Below the pieces are notes generated by a model. It was not told the origin of the DNA, ran no database searches, and was given only the letters and a program-made list of their open reading frames with translations. The translations under genes were made by a program, and so were the position numbers. This document shows, one piece after another, positions 17,685 to 26,090 of a DNA stretch of 64,000 nucleotides. The first letter of the stretch is position 1. The number at the start of each line of letters is the position of its first letter. Origin of the DNA: Winogradskyella pelagia (GTDB lineage Bacteria > Bacteroidota > Bacteroidia > Flavobacteriales > Flavobacteriaceae); the NCBI RefSeq assembly GCF_017581965.1, contig NZ_JAGEVF010000001.1, positions 310,001-374,000 of the forward strand. The letters run 5' to 3'.

Positions 17685-19238
17685 ATGCAAGTAGTTGCTA
17701 AAGATTTCGGAATACAAGAAGCGTTACAAGATTTAGGTGTTGGCGCAGTCAATGAAGGGACTTCTACAGGTTCTCAGAAATTTTCAAATGGAGAACTTAT
17801 TGAAAGTTATTCTCCAGTAGATGGCCAATTAATAGGAAAAGTAAAATCTACGACAAAAGCTGATTATGAAATAGTGATGACTGTCGCAACAACAGCATTT
17901 AAAACGTGGCGTGTAATGCCTGCTCCTCAGCGAGGCGAAATTGTTCGTCAATTTGGGGAAAAGCTACGTGAGAAAAAAGAGGCTTTAGGTAAGCTGGTAT
18001 CTTACGAAATGGGTAAATCTTACCAAGAAGGCCTTGGAGAGGTCCAAGAGATGATAGACATCTGTGATTTTGCTGTGGGACTATCACGTCAATTACATGG
18101 TTTAACAATGCACTCCGAGCGTCCTGGACATCGCATGTATGAGCAGTACCATCCACTAGGAGCCGTTGGTATTATTTCTGCCTTTAATTTTCCTGTTGCT
18201 GTTTGGGCATGGAACACAGCTTTGGCCTGGGTATGTGGTGATGTTTGTATTTGGAAACCTTCTGAGAAAGCGCCATTATGTGGTGTAGCATGCCAGAATA
18301 TAGCGGCTGAGGTTTTTGCCGAAAATAATTTACCAGAAGGTATTTCTTGCTTAATTAATGGGGATTATTGTGTTGGGGAATTTATGACAAAGGATAGTAG
18401 AGTTCCCTTGGTTTCTGCAACAGGATCAACAAGAATGGGTAAAATAGTGGCCCAAGAAGTAGCTGGGAGATTAGGTAAAACCTTATTAGAATTGGGAGGA
18501 AACAACGCTATTATTGTTACACCAGATGCTGATATAAAAATGACAGTCATTGGAGCTGTTTTTGGCGCCGTTGGTACAGCTGGCCAGCGTTGTACAAGTA
18601 CACGTCGACTAATTATTCATGAGTCTATTTACGATAAGGTAAAAAACGCCATCGTTGATGCTTACAAACAATTGAAAATAGGTAACCCTTTAGATGAAAA
18701 TAATCATGTTGGTCCATTAATTGATACAGATGCTGTTGCGATGTATAAAAATGCACTTGAGCAAGTTGTTGAAGAAGGTGGAAAACTCATTATTGAAGGC
18801 GGAGTATTATCTGGAGCAGGATACGAAAGCGGTTGCTATGTTAAGCCTGCAATAGCTGAAGCGAGTAATGGCTTTAAAATTGTACAGCACGAGACCTTCG
18901 CACCTGTACTTTATCTGCTAAAATATTCAGGAGAAGTAACAGATGCAATCGAAATTCAAAATAACGTTGCACAGGGATTATCCTCAGCTATAATGACTAA
19001 TAATCTTAGGGAGGCTGAGGCATTTTTATCTCATGCCGGAAGTGATTGTGGTATTGCTAATGTTAATATAGGGACTTCGGGTGCTGAAATTGGAGGTGCC
19101 TTTGGTGGTGAAAAAGAAACTGGCGGTGGTCGCGAATCGGGTTCTGATGCTTGGAAAATTTATATGAGGCGACAAACCAATACCATTAATTATACGACTG
19201 AACTACCACTAGCTCAAGGTATAAAATTTGATTTGTAA
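17685..19238 (+). CDS. ALDH7-type aldehyde dehydrogenase (alpha-aminoadipic semialdehyde / L-piperidine-6-carboxylate dehydrogenase-like)
   Basis: 517 residues, cytoplasmic NAD(P)-dependent aldehyde dehydrogenase. The catalytic Cys sits in GQRCTSTRRL (near residue 303) and the general-base Glu in LELGGNNAIIV (near 268). The N-terminal half has AFNFPVAVWAWNTALAW, the ALDH7 (antiquitin) version of the cofactor-site motif. This family oxidises alpha-aminoadipic semialdehyde (in equilibrium with piperideine-6-carboxylate) in lysine breakdown; bacterial members are called AmaB or Pcd. No lysine-6-aminotransferase or dehydrogenase gene is adjacent, so the pathway is not confirmed here. Single gene with its own terminator. 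Confidence 0.9.
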   Translation: MQVVAKDFGIQEALQDLGVGAVNEGTSTGSQKFSNGELIESYSPVDGQLIGKVKSTTKADYEIVMTVATTAFKTWRVMPAPQRGEIVRQFGEKLREKKEALGKLVSYEMGKSYQEGLGEVQEMIDICDFAVGLSRQLHGLTMHSERPGHRMYEQYHPLGAVGIISAFNFPVAVWAWNTALAWVCGDVCIWKPSEKAPLCGVACQNIAAEVFAENNLPEGISCLINGDYCVGEFMTKDSRVPLVSATGSTRMGKIVAQEVAGRLGKTLLELGGNNAIIVTPDADIKMTVIGAVFGAVGTAGQRCTSTRRLIIHESIYDKVKNAIVDAYKQLKIGNPLDENNHVGPLIDTDAVAMYKNALEQVVEEGGKLIIEGGVLSGAGYESGCYVKPAIAEASNGFKIVQHETFAPVLYLLKYSGEVTDAIEIQNNVAQGLSSAIMTNNLREAEAFLSHAGSDCGIANVNIGTSGAEIGGAFGGEKETGGGRESGSDAWKIYMRRQTNTINYTTELPLAQGIKFDL

Positions 19239-19262
19239 TTCAATCAGAAAATAGATGTTTGC

Positions 19263-19295
19263 AAAAACCGTTTCACTATTGAAACGGTTTTTTGT
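19263..19295 (+). terminator. Terminator after the aldehyde dehydrogenase gene
   Basis: A 13-bp perfect stem (19263-19275 with 19280-19292) and a CTAT loop end in a six-T run, 25 bases after the stop codon. Confidence 0.85.
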
Positions 19296-19361
19296 GTTAA
19301 AAATGGAACTGTTTTTGGTAGTGTAGTTTAAACCCTTAGCTTAAATTAAGGTCTAAAGAAT

Positions 19362-20738
19362 ATGGAGTCTAAAGATATACAGCATTTATATTGGAGAGCA
19401 GCCTTTGGTATTAGTCCGCGTCTTTTAGATGAACATAGAGGAATGGATAGGGCGCAAGTAGTTCATGATTTATTTGCTAATGCTTCTGATATTAGCCCTT
19501 TGTCAATTGACACATCAGAATTGGATCATTATCAACCGTCTGATTTTGTAAATAATAAACAAAAGCGGAATGAGTTCATACAGAAAAGCATGCAATATAT
19601 TCTTAAACTCAACACCAGTTGGATTGAACGACTCATGGATTCGCCAGGTTCACTGCGTGAGCGCATGACCTTATTTTGGGCAAACCACTTTGTGTGTAAG
19701 GACCGCAATATTTATCACGTTCAAAACTATAACAATACACTTAGGGCGCATGCTCTTGGAAATTTTGGAGACTTTGTAAGAGCCATATCTAAGGAGGCCG
19801 CAATGCTAAAATATCTTAACAGCAATCAAAACCGAAAGCAAAAACCCAATGAGAATTTTGCCAGGGAATTATTGGAGCTTTTTACCTTAGGGGAGGGTAA
19901 TTATACAGAAAAGGATATTAAGGAATGCGCGAGAGCCTTTACGGGATATAGTCACAATTTTCAAGGAGAGTTTATCTTAAGACCTGCTCGTCATGATAAT
20001 GGTTATAAGTTTTTTTTAGGAAGTACGGGACGTTATGATGGAGATGATATCATTGATATTATTCTACAACAAAAACAATGTGCCAGATTCGTTTGTGTAA
20101 AAATCTACACCTATTTTGTTAACTCTAAAATCAATCAAAGCCACGTGGATGCAATGACTGAAGTTTTTTATAAAGATTACAATATTGAAAAACTAATGCA
20201 TTTTGTGTTTACGTCAGACTGGTTTTACGAAACTCAGAATATTGGCAGTAAGATTAAATCGCCAATAGCTCTACTAGTTGGAATGGCACAAACCGTACCG
20301 TTAAAATTTGAAGAACCGAAAGATCTTTTAAAAATTCAAAGAATTTTAGGGCAAACCTTATTAGATCCACCAAATGTTGCAGGTTGGAAAGGCGATAAAG
20401 CGTGGATTGATGCCAATACCATTATGGTACGCCTAAAATTACCTTCCTTATTGCTCAATAATGCTATAATTTCTTTGAAGGAACAAGGTGATTTCAATGA
20501 TAGTTTTAGAGAACAGTTTTATAAGCGCGTAAAGAACAAATTGCCTTTTAAGACAGTGCCTTATTGGGAGTCTTTTATGTCTAGCTATAATGCCGTAAAA
20601 ACAGAGAATTTATCTGAGTTACTAATTCAAGGTGCTATAAATGAAGGAACAATAGATTATTTGCAGACATTGAGTAAAAAATCTAAACGAGATTATTGTA
20701 TACAATTAATGTCCTTGCCCGAGTACCAAATGTGTTAA
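19362..20738 (+). CDS. DUF1800 domain-containing protein
   Basis: 458 residues spanning a full DUF1800 domain. Typical blocks are LYWRAAFGISP at the N-terminus, RERMTLFWANHFV, NENFARELLELFTLGEGNYT, and LDPPNVAGWKGDKAWID near the C-terminus. The biochemical role of the family is unknown. It is almost always next to a DUF1501 gene, as here (3-base gap), so the pair probably works together in one exported complex. No signal peptide is visible on this member, so export could depend on its Tat-exported partner (inference). Confidence 0.93.
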   Translation: MESKDIQHLYWRAAFGISPRLLDEHRGMDRAQVVHDLFANASDISPLSIDTSELDHYQPSDFVNNKQKRNEFIQKSMQYILKLNTSWIERLMDSPGSLRERMTLFWANHFVCKDRNIYHVQNYNNTLRAHALGNFGDFVRAISKEAAMLKYLNSNQNRKQKPNENFARELLELFTLGEGNYTEKDIKECARAFTGYSHNFQGEFILRPARHDNGYKFFLGSTGRYDGDDIIDIILQQKQCARFVCVKIYTYFVNSKINQSHVDAMTEVFYKDYNIEKLMHFVFTSDWFYETQNIGSKIKSPIALLVGMAQTVPLKFEEPKDLLKIQRILGQTLLDPPNVAGWKGDKAWIDANTIMVRLKLPSLLLNNAIISLKEQGDFNDSFREQFYKRVKNKLPFKTVPYWESFMSSYNAVKTENLSELLIQGAINEGTIDYLQTLSKKSKRDYCIQLMSLPEYQMC

Positions 20739-20741
20739 GCC

Positions 20742-21929
20742 ATGGAAAGACGACAATTTTTAAAAAATTCAGCATTGGCAAGTAGCCTGATTATGGTGCC
20801 ACAATTTATAAAGGCTTTGGAATCTGTCTCACCAGAACGTCTTGGCTATAAACGCCTGGTAATTGTACAACTTGCTGGTGGTAATGACGGGCTTAACACT
20901 ATTATTCCCTACAATAATGATATTTATTATAACTTAAGACCAAGATTGGCAGTTAAGAAAGACATTATTAAAATAGATGACCAATTAGGTTTTCATCCAA
21001 GTTTAAAACCATTGAAACCATTGTTTGATAATGGCGAATTAGCTATTATCAATAACGTAGGGTATCCTAATCCGGTAAGGTCACATTTTAGATCTATGGA
21101 TATTTGGCAGACTGGGAGTAGCTCGAGTGAATATCTTCAAAGTGGATGGCTGGGAAGGTATTTAGATAAGTATGGAAATAAACCTTATAATGCCATTGAG
21201 ACAGACGAACATTTGAGTCTTGCCATGAAGGGTGAACATTTTAATGGTATTGCCACTACTGATTACAGAGTTTTATATAGAACTGCAAAGGATCCATACT
21301 TTAAAAAGGTCCTAAACCATTACACAGACCATCATCTCAATGAGCACAATCTAGGATATTTGTACCAGACTATGATTGAAGCTAAGTCTTCAGCAAATTA
21401 TATCTATCAAAATACTAAGGTTAAATTATCGCAAGAAACTTACCCTCAAAATATACTTGCAAGGCAATTACGAACTGTGGCTAATTTTATCAACTCAGGA
21501 TTGGACACAAAAGTATTTTACACTTCTTTTGGCGGATTTGATACCCACGCCAATCAGCAAAATCAGCAAGGACGCTTATTATCCCAATATTCAGAAAGTA
21601 TTGCGGCTTTTGTTAAAGATTTAAAACGTAACGGAACTTTTAATGATACCTTGATTTTAACTTTTTCAGAATTTGGAAGACGTGTTAGGCAAAACGCTGC
21701 AAATGGTACTGATCACGGAACTGCAAATAATGTTTTTGTAATAGGCCAGAAATTAAAAAAAGCAGGATTGTATAATCCGTTGGTTAGTTTAACAGATTTA
21801 GATAATAATGGTGATTTAAAGTACGAGATAGATTTTAGAGCTATTTATGCTACGATTATTTCTAAATGGATGGGTGTTTCAACAGCAGGAATAATTAAAT
21901 CAGAACACAGACCCTTAAGCTTTTTATAA
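20742..21929 (+). CDS. DUF1501 domain-containing protein with Tat signal
   Basis: 395 residues. The N-terminus MERRQFLKNSALASSLIM is a twin-arginine (RRxFLK) signal, so the protein is exported folded. The DUF1501 domain is sulfatase/alkaline phosphatase-like: QLAGGNDGLNTIIPY near the start, GGFDTHANQ in the middle, TFSEFGRR and the NGTDHGTANNVFVIG block near the C-terminus carry the conserved Asp/His/Asn set that could bind metals. It follows the DUF1800 gene by 3 bases. The reaction is unknown; hydrolysis of a phosphate or sulfate ester is a fold-based guess. Confidence 0.93.
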   Translation: MERRQFLKNSALASSLIMVPQFIKALESVSPERLGYKRLVIVQLAGGNDGLNTIIPYNNDIYYNLRPRLAVKKDIIKIDDQLGFHPSLKPLKPLFDNGELAIINNVGYPNPVRSHFRSMDIWQTGSSSSEYLQSGWLGRYLDKYGNKPYNAIETDEHLSLAMKGEHFNGIATTDYRVLYRTAKDPYFKKVLNHYTDHHLNEHNLGYLYQTMIEAKSSANYIYQNTKVKLSQETYPQNILARQLRTVANFINSGLDTKVFYTSFGGFDTHANQQNQQGRLLSQYSESIAAFVKDLKRNGTFNDTLILTFSEFGRRVRQNAANGTDHGTANNVFVIGQKLKKAGLYNPLVSLTDLDNNGDLKYEIDFRAIYATIISKWMGVSTAGIIKSEHRPLSFL

Positions 21930-21936
21930 TACAAAA

Positions 21937-21981
21937 AACCTTGCTCCAGCAAGCTCTACAGCTCTCCTGTGAAACAAGGTT
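21937..21981 (+). other. Structured RNA segment downstream of the DUF1501 gene
   Basis: Two alternative foldings compete. An outer stem pairs 21937-21943 with 21975-21981, while a local hairpin pairs 21940-21944 with 21949-21953 and uses part of the same strand. A further small hairpin (ACAG/CTGT) sits inside. There is no clean T-run, so it is not a standard terminator. It may mark the 3' end of the transcript or an old attenuator; the rest of the 21930-22139 gap shows nothing recognisable. Confidence 0.35.
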
Positions 21982-22139
21982 ATATAATTGATTAATAGCC
22001 TTACAAAAGTGCACATTTTAATTCGTTAAGTTGAAATTTTATGATGAATAGCAAAAAAAAATGTATAAAATGCAATATGTTTAATTTCTGTCCGATGATA
22101 TGCAGAAAATTAAGGTTAAATAACATGAAGACCAGTGTG

Positions 22140-23273
22140 TTAGCTATACTTTACTTTACGCAGAATTCTCATAGTATCCTTATATGATTTATATATAGTG
22201 TTGTTATATTTTTTTAAATAAGGCTTCGCATATTCTAGTTTGGGGAGTGCTTCATCAAAACCATTTAAATAACAGATGAGGTAGCTAGCGGCTAAATTTT
22301 GTAGATCTGAATTTTCATGAGGCGCAAGACGAATATTCTTTTTAAGTTTTTCGAGTAAGGAATTATTGGTATTATAAATATGATGAAGCAATTTTCTGTC
22401 AAATTGAGGCGGATCAAATATTAATTTGGCATCTATGGAATAATTGGCGTTATCCTCAAAGGTTATAACGGTTTCTTCAAGTTTAAAATATCTAAAGGAC
22501 TGTTGAAGACCTAACCTCACGTACTCCACTATTTTAAATGACCTGTCGTTAAAGCTAATTGCTACTTCGTCTAGCGCAGAATAAAACAAGCGTACCTGTT
22601 CGTTTATAAGCTCTATGTCAACACGCGAAAAGAAGGTTTCTTCCTTAACTTGTTTTTTACTTCCAGACCAACAAAGCACAAAATATTCTTTAAATACATG
22701 ATATTGAGGACTGTAATCTTTGCGTTTGTTCATAAAATCGAAAACACCATCTAACGTCAATTCTATATTATTCTTTGCATGGTTTTCAATAGCTGAAACT
22801 AGTCTTGAATTAACATCCTTAATAGCCAAATCAAAGACCTTTGGCATACTAATGCTCCCCTCTCTAAAAAAGACTGCCCCACCGTAGTATTTCCATATGT
22901 TTTTTTTAAGAGATGTAATTTCGTTAATAGGTCTAATGGTAACAAGTCCTACAACCTTATCATCTGATAAATGGGGAAATGGAATATTTTCATATTGTAC
23001 TATTGGAGGATTGGTAAGGTAGGCATTAATGAGATTTTGAATTTTGCTATCATCAAAAAAATCTACACCAATAATTTTATTATCCTCATCTTGTACACCA
23101 ATGACAATGTAAGAGTTGTTCTTTGGATTGCTGTTAGAGAGTGCGCAAACATGCTTTAAAAATTTGGCTTTGCCTTCCTTATAGGTGATATCTATTTTAC
23201 GTTTTTTGTCGTAGAAACTGTTCTCATCATTGTGAGCCAATAGGTTTTTTATGAGAAGCCGTTTATTGATCAA
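22140..23273 (-). CDS. AlbA_2 (Schlafen-like) domain-containing protein
   Basis: 377 residues. The N-terminal ~140 residues carry an AlbA_2 domain: EGKAKFLKHVCALSNSN, then SYIVIGVQDEDNKIIGVDF and the VFFREGSIS strand, the putative nucleotide/nucleic-acid binding part of bacterial Schlafen-like proteins. The remaining ~235 residues are not recognised and have no helicase-type motif. The frame has no ATG at its front; TTG 23273 is the only plausible start before an upstream in-frame stop. It follows the SDR gene by 11 bases and ends the operon. Members occur in regulators and in some defence systems, but nothing here points to defence. Confidence 0.82.
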   Translation of the reverse strand: MINKRLLIKNLLAHNDENSFYDKKRKIDITYKEGKAKFLKHVCALSNSNPKNNSYIVIGVQDEDNKIIGVDFFDDSKIQNLINAYLTNPPIVQYENIPFPHLSDDKVVGLVTIRPINEITSLKKNIWKYYGGAVFFREGSISMPKVFDLAIKDVNSRLVSAIENHAKNNIELTLDGVFDFMNKRKDYSPQYHVFKEYFVLCWSGSKKQVKEETFFSRVDIELINEQVRLFYSALDEVAISFNDRSFKIVEYVRLGLQQSFRYFKLEETVITFEDNANYSIDAKLIFDPPQFDRKLLHHIYNTNNSLLEKLKKNIRLAPHENSDLQNLAASYLICYLNGFDEALPKLEYAKPYLKKYNNTIYKSYKDTMRILRKVKYS

Positions 23274-23284
23274 ATCAAAGGGTG

Positions 23285-24034
23285 TTAAGTCTTTTTAACA
23301 GTAACAGAATTAGCTTGTGCCGTCGGAAAAACCAAAACGTCTGCAAGATTTACGTGGGCAGGTCTAGACACAGTAAAATAGATAATATCAGCAATATCTT
23401 CTGCTTGCAAAGCTTTGTAGCCCGAGTAAACGGAGTCGGCTTGCTTTCCACCTTTAAACCTTACTTTTGAGAATTCCGTTTCAACTAGTCCAGGATTAAT
23501 AGCACTTACTTTTATTCCATATGGATTTAAATCGATTCGCATGCCTTCTGTTATCGCTAAAACTGCATGTTTGCTTGCGCAATACACATTCCCTTTAGGG
23601 TACACTTCCTTGCCAGCAGAAGAACCGATGTTTATAATGTGTCCAGATTTACGCTCAGTCATTCCAGGAATAATAGCCTTACTTACATATAGGAGGCCTT
23701 TTACATTAATATCCATCATAGCGTCCCAATCGTCTAGACTTCCAGTCTCAATAGGGTCAAGGCCATGAGCATTCCCAGCATTATTTATTAAGATATCGAC
23801 GTTTCTGAACTCTTTTGGTAAAGAAGCAATAGCTTCTAATACTTTTTCTCTATCTCTAACATCAAAGTTAAGTGTATATACATCTGTGTCCCGCGATAGA
23901 GCTTTTTCTAAACTCTCTAAAAGTTGTTGACGACGTCCACATAACACTAATTTAATGCCGTGTTTAGAAAATTCGTGCGCGGTGGCGCGCCCAATACCAC
24001 TTGTTGCTCCTGTTATTAAAGCTATCTTATTCAT
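23285..24034 (-). CDS. SDR family NAD(P)-dependent oxidoreductase
   Basis: 249 residues, a classical short-chain dehydrogenase. The cofactor motif TGATSGIG is at about residues 8-15, NNAG at about 86-89, the catalytic Ser in INIGSSAG and the Tyr-x3-Lys pair in YCASK. The sequence near the first motif (CGRRQQLLES) suggests NADP preference. It resembles YdfG-type 3-hydroxy acid dehydrogenases, which reduce semialdehydes, but the substrate is open. Second gene of an operon, 11 bases after an aldo/keto reductase. Confidence 0.93.
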   Translation of the reverse strand: MNKIALITGATSGIGRATAHEFSKHGIKLVLCGRRQQLLESLEKALSRDTDVYTLNFDVRDREKVLEAIASLPKEFRNVDILINNAGNAHGLDPIETGSLDDWDAMMDINVKGLLYVSKAIIPGMTERKSGHIINIGSSAGKEVYPKGNVYCASKHAVLAITEGMRIDLNPYGIKVSAINPGLVETEFSKVRFKGGKQADSVYSGYKALQAEDIADIIYFTVSRPAHVNLADVLVFPTAQANSVTVKKT

Positions 24035-24045
24035 AGAATTTTATT

Positions 24046-24909
24046 TTATGGGACTTTGTGGCCTTGACAAGCAACCAAAATGAGGAACCAATCTTCTAGT
24101 TCTAAGTCTATTTTTGAAGCGTCTATGGCCTGTTTTAATCTTTTAGTATTTGTTGTTCCAACTACGGGAAGAATCCCAGCGGGATGCTTCATAATCCAAG
24201 CCAATAATAACTGGTCTTCCGTAGCATTATACTTCTCTAATAATGCACCTAGTTGTTTATGAATTCGTCTACTTTTTTCATTATCATCTTTAAAAACCGT
24301 ACCAAGAGGCGACCAAGCCATTGGTTTGATACCATTAGTTTTCATGTAGTCTAATGTACCATTGAGCATGGCAGAATGCTGAGTTAAAGAGAACTCTATT
24401 TGGTTAACATCAACATCCATGCGTAGACCAATTAATTCCATTTGAGAGGGTGTAAAATTAGATACGCCAAAAGATTTTATTTTCCCTTGTTTTTTTAAAA
24501 TGGTAATAGCTTCAGCTATATCCTCTGGGTTCATTAAAGGACTCGGTCTGTGTAGCAAAAGCAAATCGATATATTCAGTATTAAGATGCTTCAACGATTC
24601 TTCTGCAGACCAAATAATATAGTCTTTGTTGTAGTCATAATGCTTAACTTTATTGTTGCGATTCTCACTTAAATATTGAATGCCACATTTTGAAATCAAC
24701 TGAATATCTTCCCGTTTAATACCAGTTCGGAGAAAGGCCTTGCCAAATTCGCTTTCTGTGGTATAGCCACCATAAATATCGGCATGATCAAACGTAGTGA
24801 TATTGTTTTGGGCACATTGTTCTATAAGCTCACACATTGCTTTAGTGGAGAGGGACTTGCCCCATTGGCCCCAAGTCATAGTTCCAGCGATTACCTGAGA
24901 ATATCTCAC
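24046..24909 (-). CDS. Aldo/keto reductase
   Basis: 287 residues, NADPH-dependent carbonyl reductase with the AKR barrel. The catalytic tetrad is visible: Asp and Tyr in FDHADIYGGY, Lys in LISKCG and His in LLLLHRPSP. The C-terminal cofactor loop VVGTTNTKRLKQAI is intact. It resembles the YdhF group of oxidoreductases. The start is GTG 24909; the frame upstream reaches a stop without an ATG. First gene of the AKR-SDR-AlbA_2 operon; the substrate is unknown. Confidence 0.92.
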   Translation of the reverse strand: MRYSQVIAGTMTWGQWGKSLSTKAMCELIEQCAQNNITTFDHADIYGGYTTESEFGKAFLRTGIKREDIQLISKCGIQYLSENRNNKVKHYDYNKDYIIWSAEESLKHLNTEYIDLLLLHRPSPLMNPEDIAEAITILKKQGKIKSFGVSNFTPSQMELIGLRMDVDVNQIEFSLTQHSAMLNGTLDYMKTNGIKPMAWSPLGTVFKDDNEKSRRIHKQLGALLEKYNATEDQLLLAWIMKHPAGILPVVGTTNTKRLKQAIDASKIDLELEDWFLILVACQGHKVP

Positions 24910-25045
24910 AAAAGAAAATTTTATTGGTTAATAGCTATTTTTTATAAAAATAGGCAAAATCATAAGTAAAAAAGTATCATTATATAACAATTATAATAGA
25001 ACCAACAGACCTTTAGTCTTATTTTTACACATAACTATTGAGAGG

Positions 25046-25067
25046 TTTTTTCACTAAAGTGAAAAAA
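25046..25067. promoter_or_regulatory. Inverted repeat upstream of the DUF4382 gene
   Basis: A 9-bp perfect dyad (25046-25054 with 25059-25067) and a TAAA loop lies 55 bases upstream of the start codon at 25123. It could be an operator or an RNA hairpin. It resembles a terminator, but no gene on this strand lies upstream for more than 3 kb, and it could equally end an antisense transcript. Nothing else was recognised in 24910-25122. Confidence 0.35.
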
Positions 25068-25122
25068 ATCTAATTATACAATTTAGCCGTATATTAGGAA
25101 GAATACAATAAAAGATATTATT

Positions 25123-25941
25123 ATGAAATTATACAAACTAGTCCTGAGCTTAACTATTGTAGTCCTTATATCTGCTTGCGATGATTCAAACAATTCTGCT
25201 TTAAATACTCCTATTGAGGAGGGAGCAAGTCTATCAATAAAACTCGTAGATAATCCAGGAGATTATGAAAACGTTTTTGTTGAAGTTATTGATGTATTGA
25301 TTAAATATGAAAGTGATAGTGCAGATGATAACAATGGTTGGTTGTCTATAGGAATTATTGAACCAGGTATTTATGACTTGTTAGAACTTACTGGCGGAGT
25401 TAATTTGCCTCTAGTCGAGAACGAAATCATTGAAACAGGAATTATTCAACAAATCCGATTGGTTTTGGGTGATTCCAATTCAATTGTTTTGTCAGGAGAA
25501 TCTGAAGCTAGACCACTAACAACACCTAGCGCACAACAATCTGGTCTTAAGGTCATGGTAAATGAGCCAATCCTACCAGGATTTGATTACAATTTTATTC
25601 TTGACTTTGATGTGGATGAATCTATTGTTGTAGCAGGAAATTCCGGAAATATAATTTTGAAACCAGTTTTAAGGGCCAACTTAGAAATAAATTCTGGGAA
25701 TATTGAAGGTGTAATTTTACCAGTTGGTCTAGCAGCTGAAATTGAGGCCGCCAATGAAAATACTTCTGCTACAACATTTACTAATGATCAAGGGAACTTT
25801 CAGATTGCTGGTTTATCAGAAGGTGTTTACACTCTTACGATAACTCCAGATGTAAATTCTACATTTGAGCCAATTGTTATTGATAATGTGACAGTAACTG
25901 CTGGAGATACAACAATCCTTGAGACCATTTTGTTCGAATAG
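25123..25941 (+). CDS. DUF4382 domain lipoprotein with carboxypeptidase-like C-terminal domain
   Basis: 272 residues. A lipobox LISAC near residue 19 predicts lipid anchoring. Residues ~35-190 are a DUF4382 domain (LSIKLVDNPGDYENVFVEV, then WLSIGIIEPGIYDLLEL and FILDFDVDESIV), beta-rich and of unknown function. Residues ~195-272 form a small beta-sandwich of the carboxypeptidase regulatory-like type (QGNFQIAGLSEGVYTLTI). Single gene; probably an envelope protein in binding or scaffolding. Confidence 0.88.
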   Translation: MKLYKLVLSLTIVVLISACDDSNNSALNTPIEEGASLSIKLVDNPGDYENVFVEVIDVLIKYESDSADDNNGWLSIGIIEPGIYDLLELTGGVNLPLVENEIIETGIIQQIRLVLGDSNSIVLSGESEARPLTTPSAQQSGLKVMVNEPILPGFDYNFILDFDVDESIVVAGNSGNIILKPVLRANLEINSGNIEGVILPVGLAAEIEAANENTSATTFTNDQGNFQIAGLSEGVYTLTITPDVNSTFEPIVIDNVTVTAGDTTILETILFE

Positions 25942-26090
25942 CCCGAATTTAAAGATGTTAAGAGGATATTTGTATTAAAAAAAAGTACACTTTTTTTAAC
26001 CAATCATTAACAGCAACTCCCGAAATAATTTAACACTTTGCATCTTCAATAATTATAGTACAAAATAAACTGCTATAAAACGTTATTATA

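Noticed and set aside
22140-23273. Antiviral defence role of the AlbA_2 gene
   Set aside because: No helicase, nuclease or other defence gene is beside it, and its operon partners are metabolic oxidoreductases.
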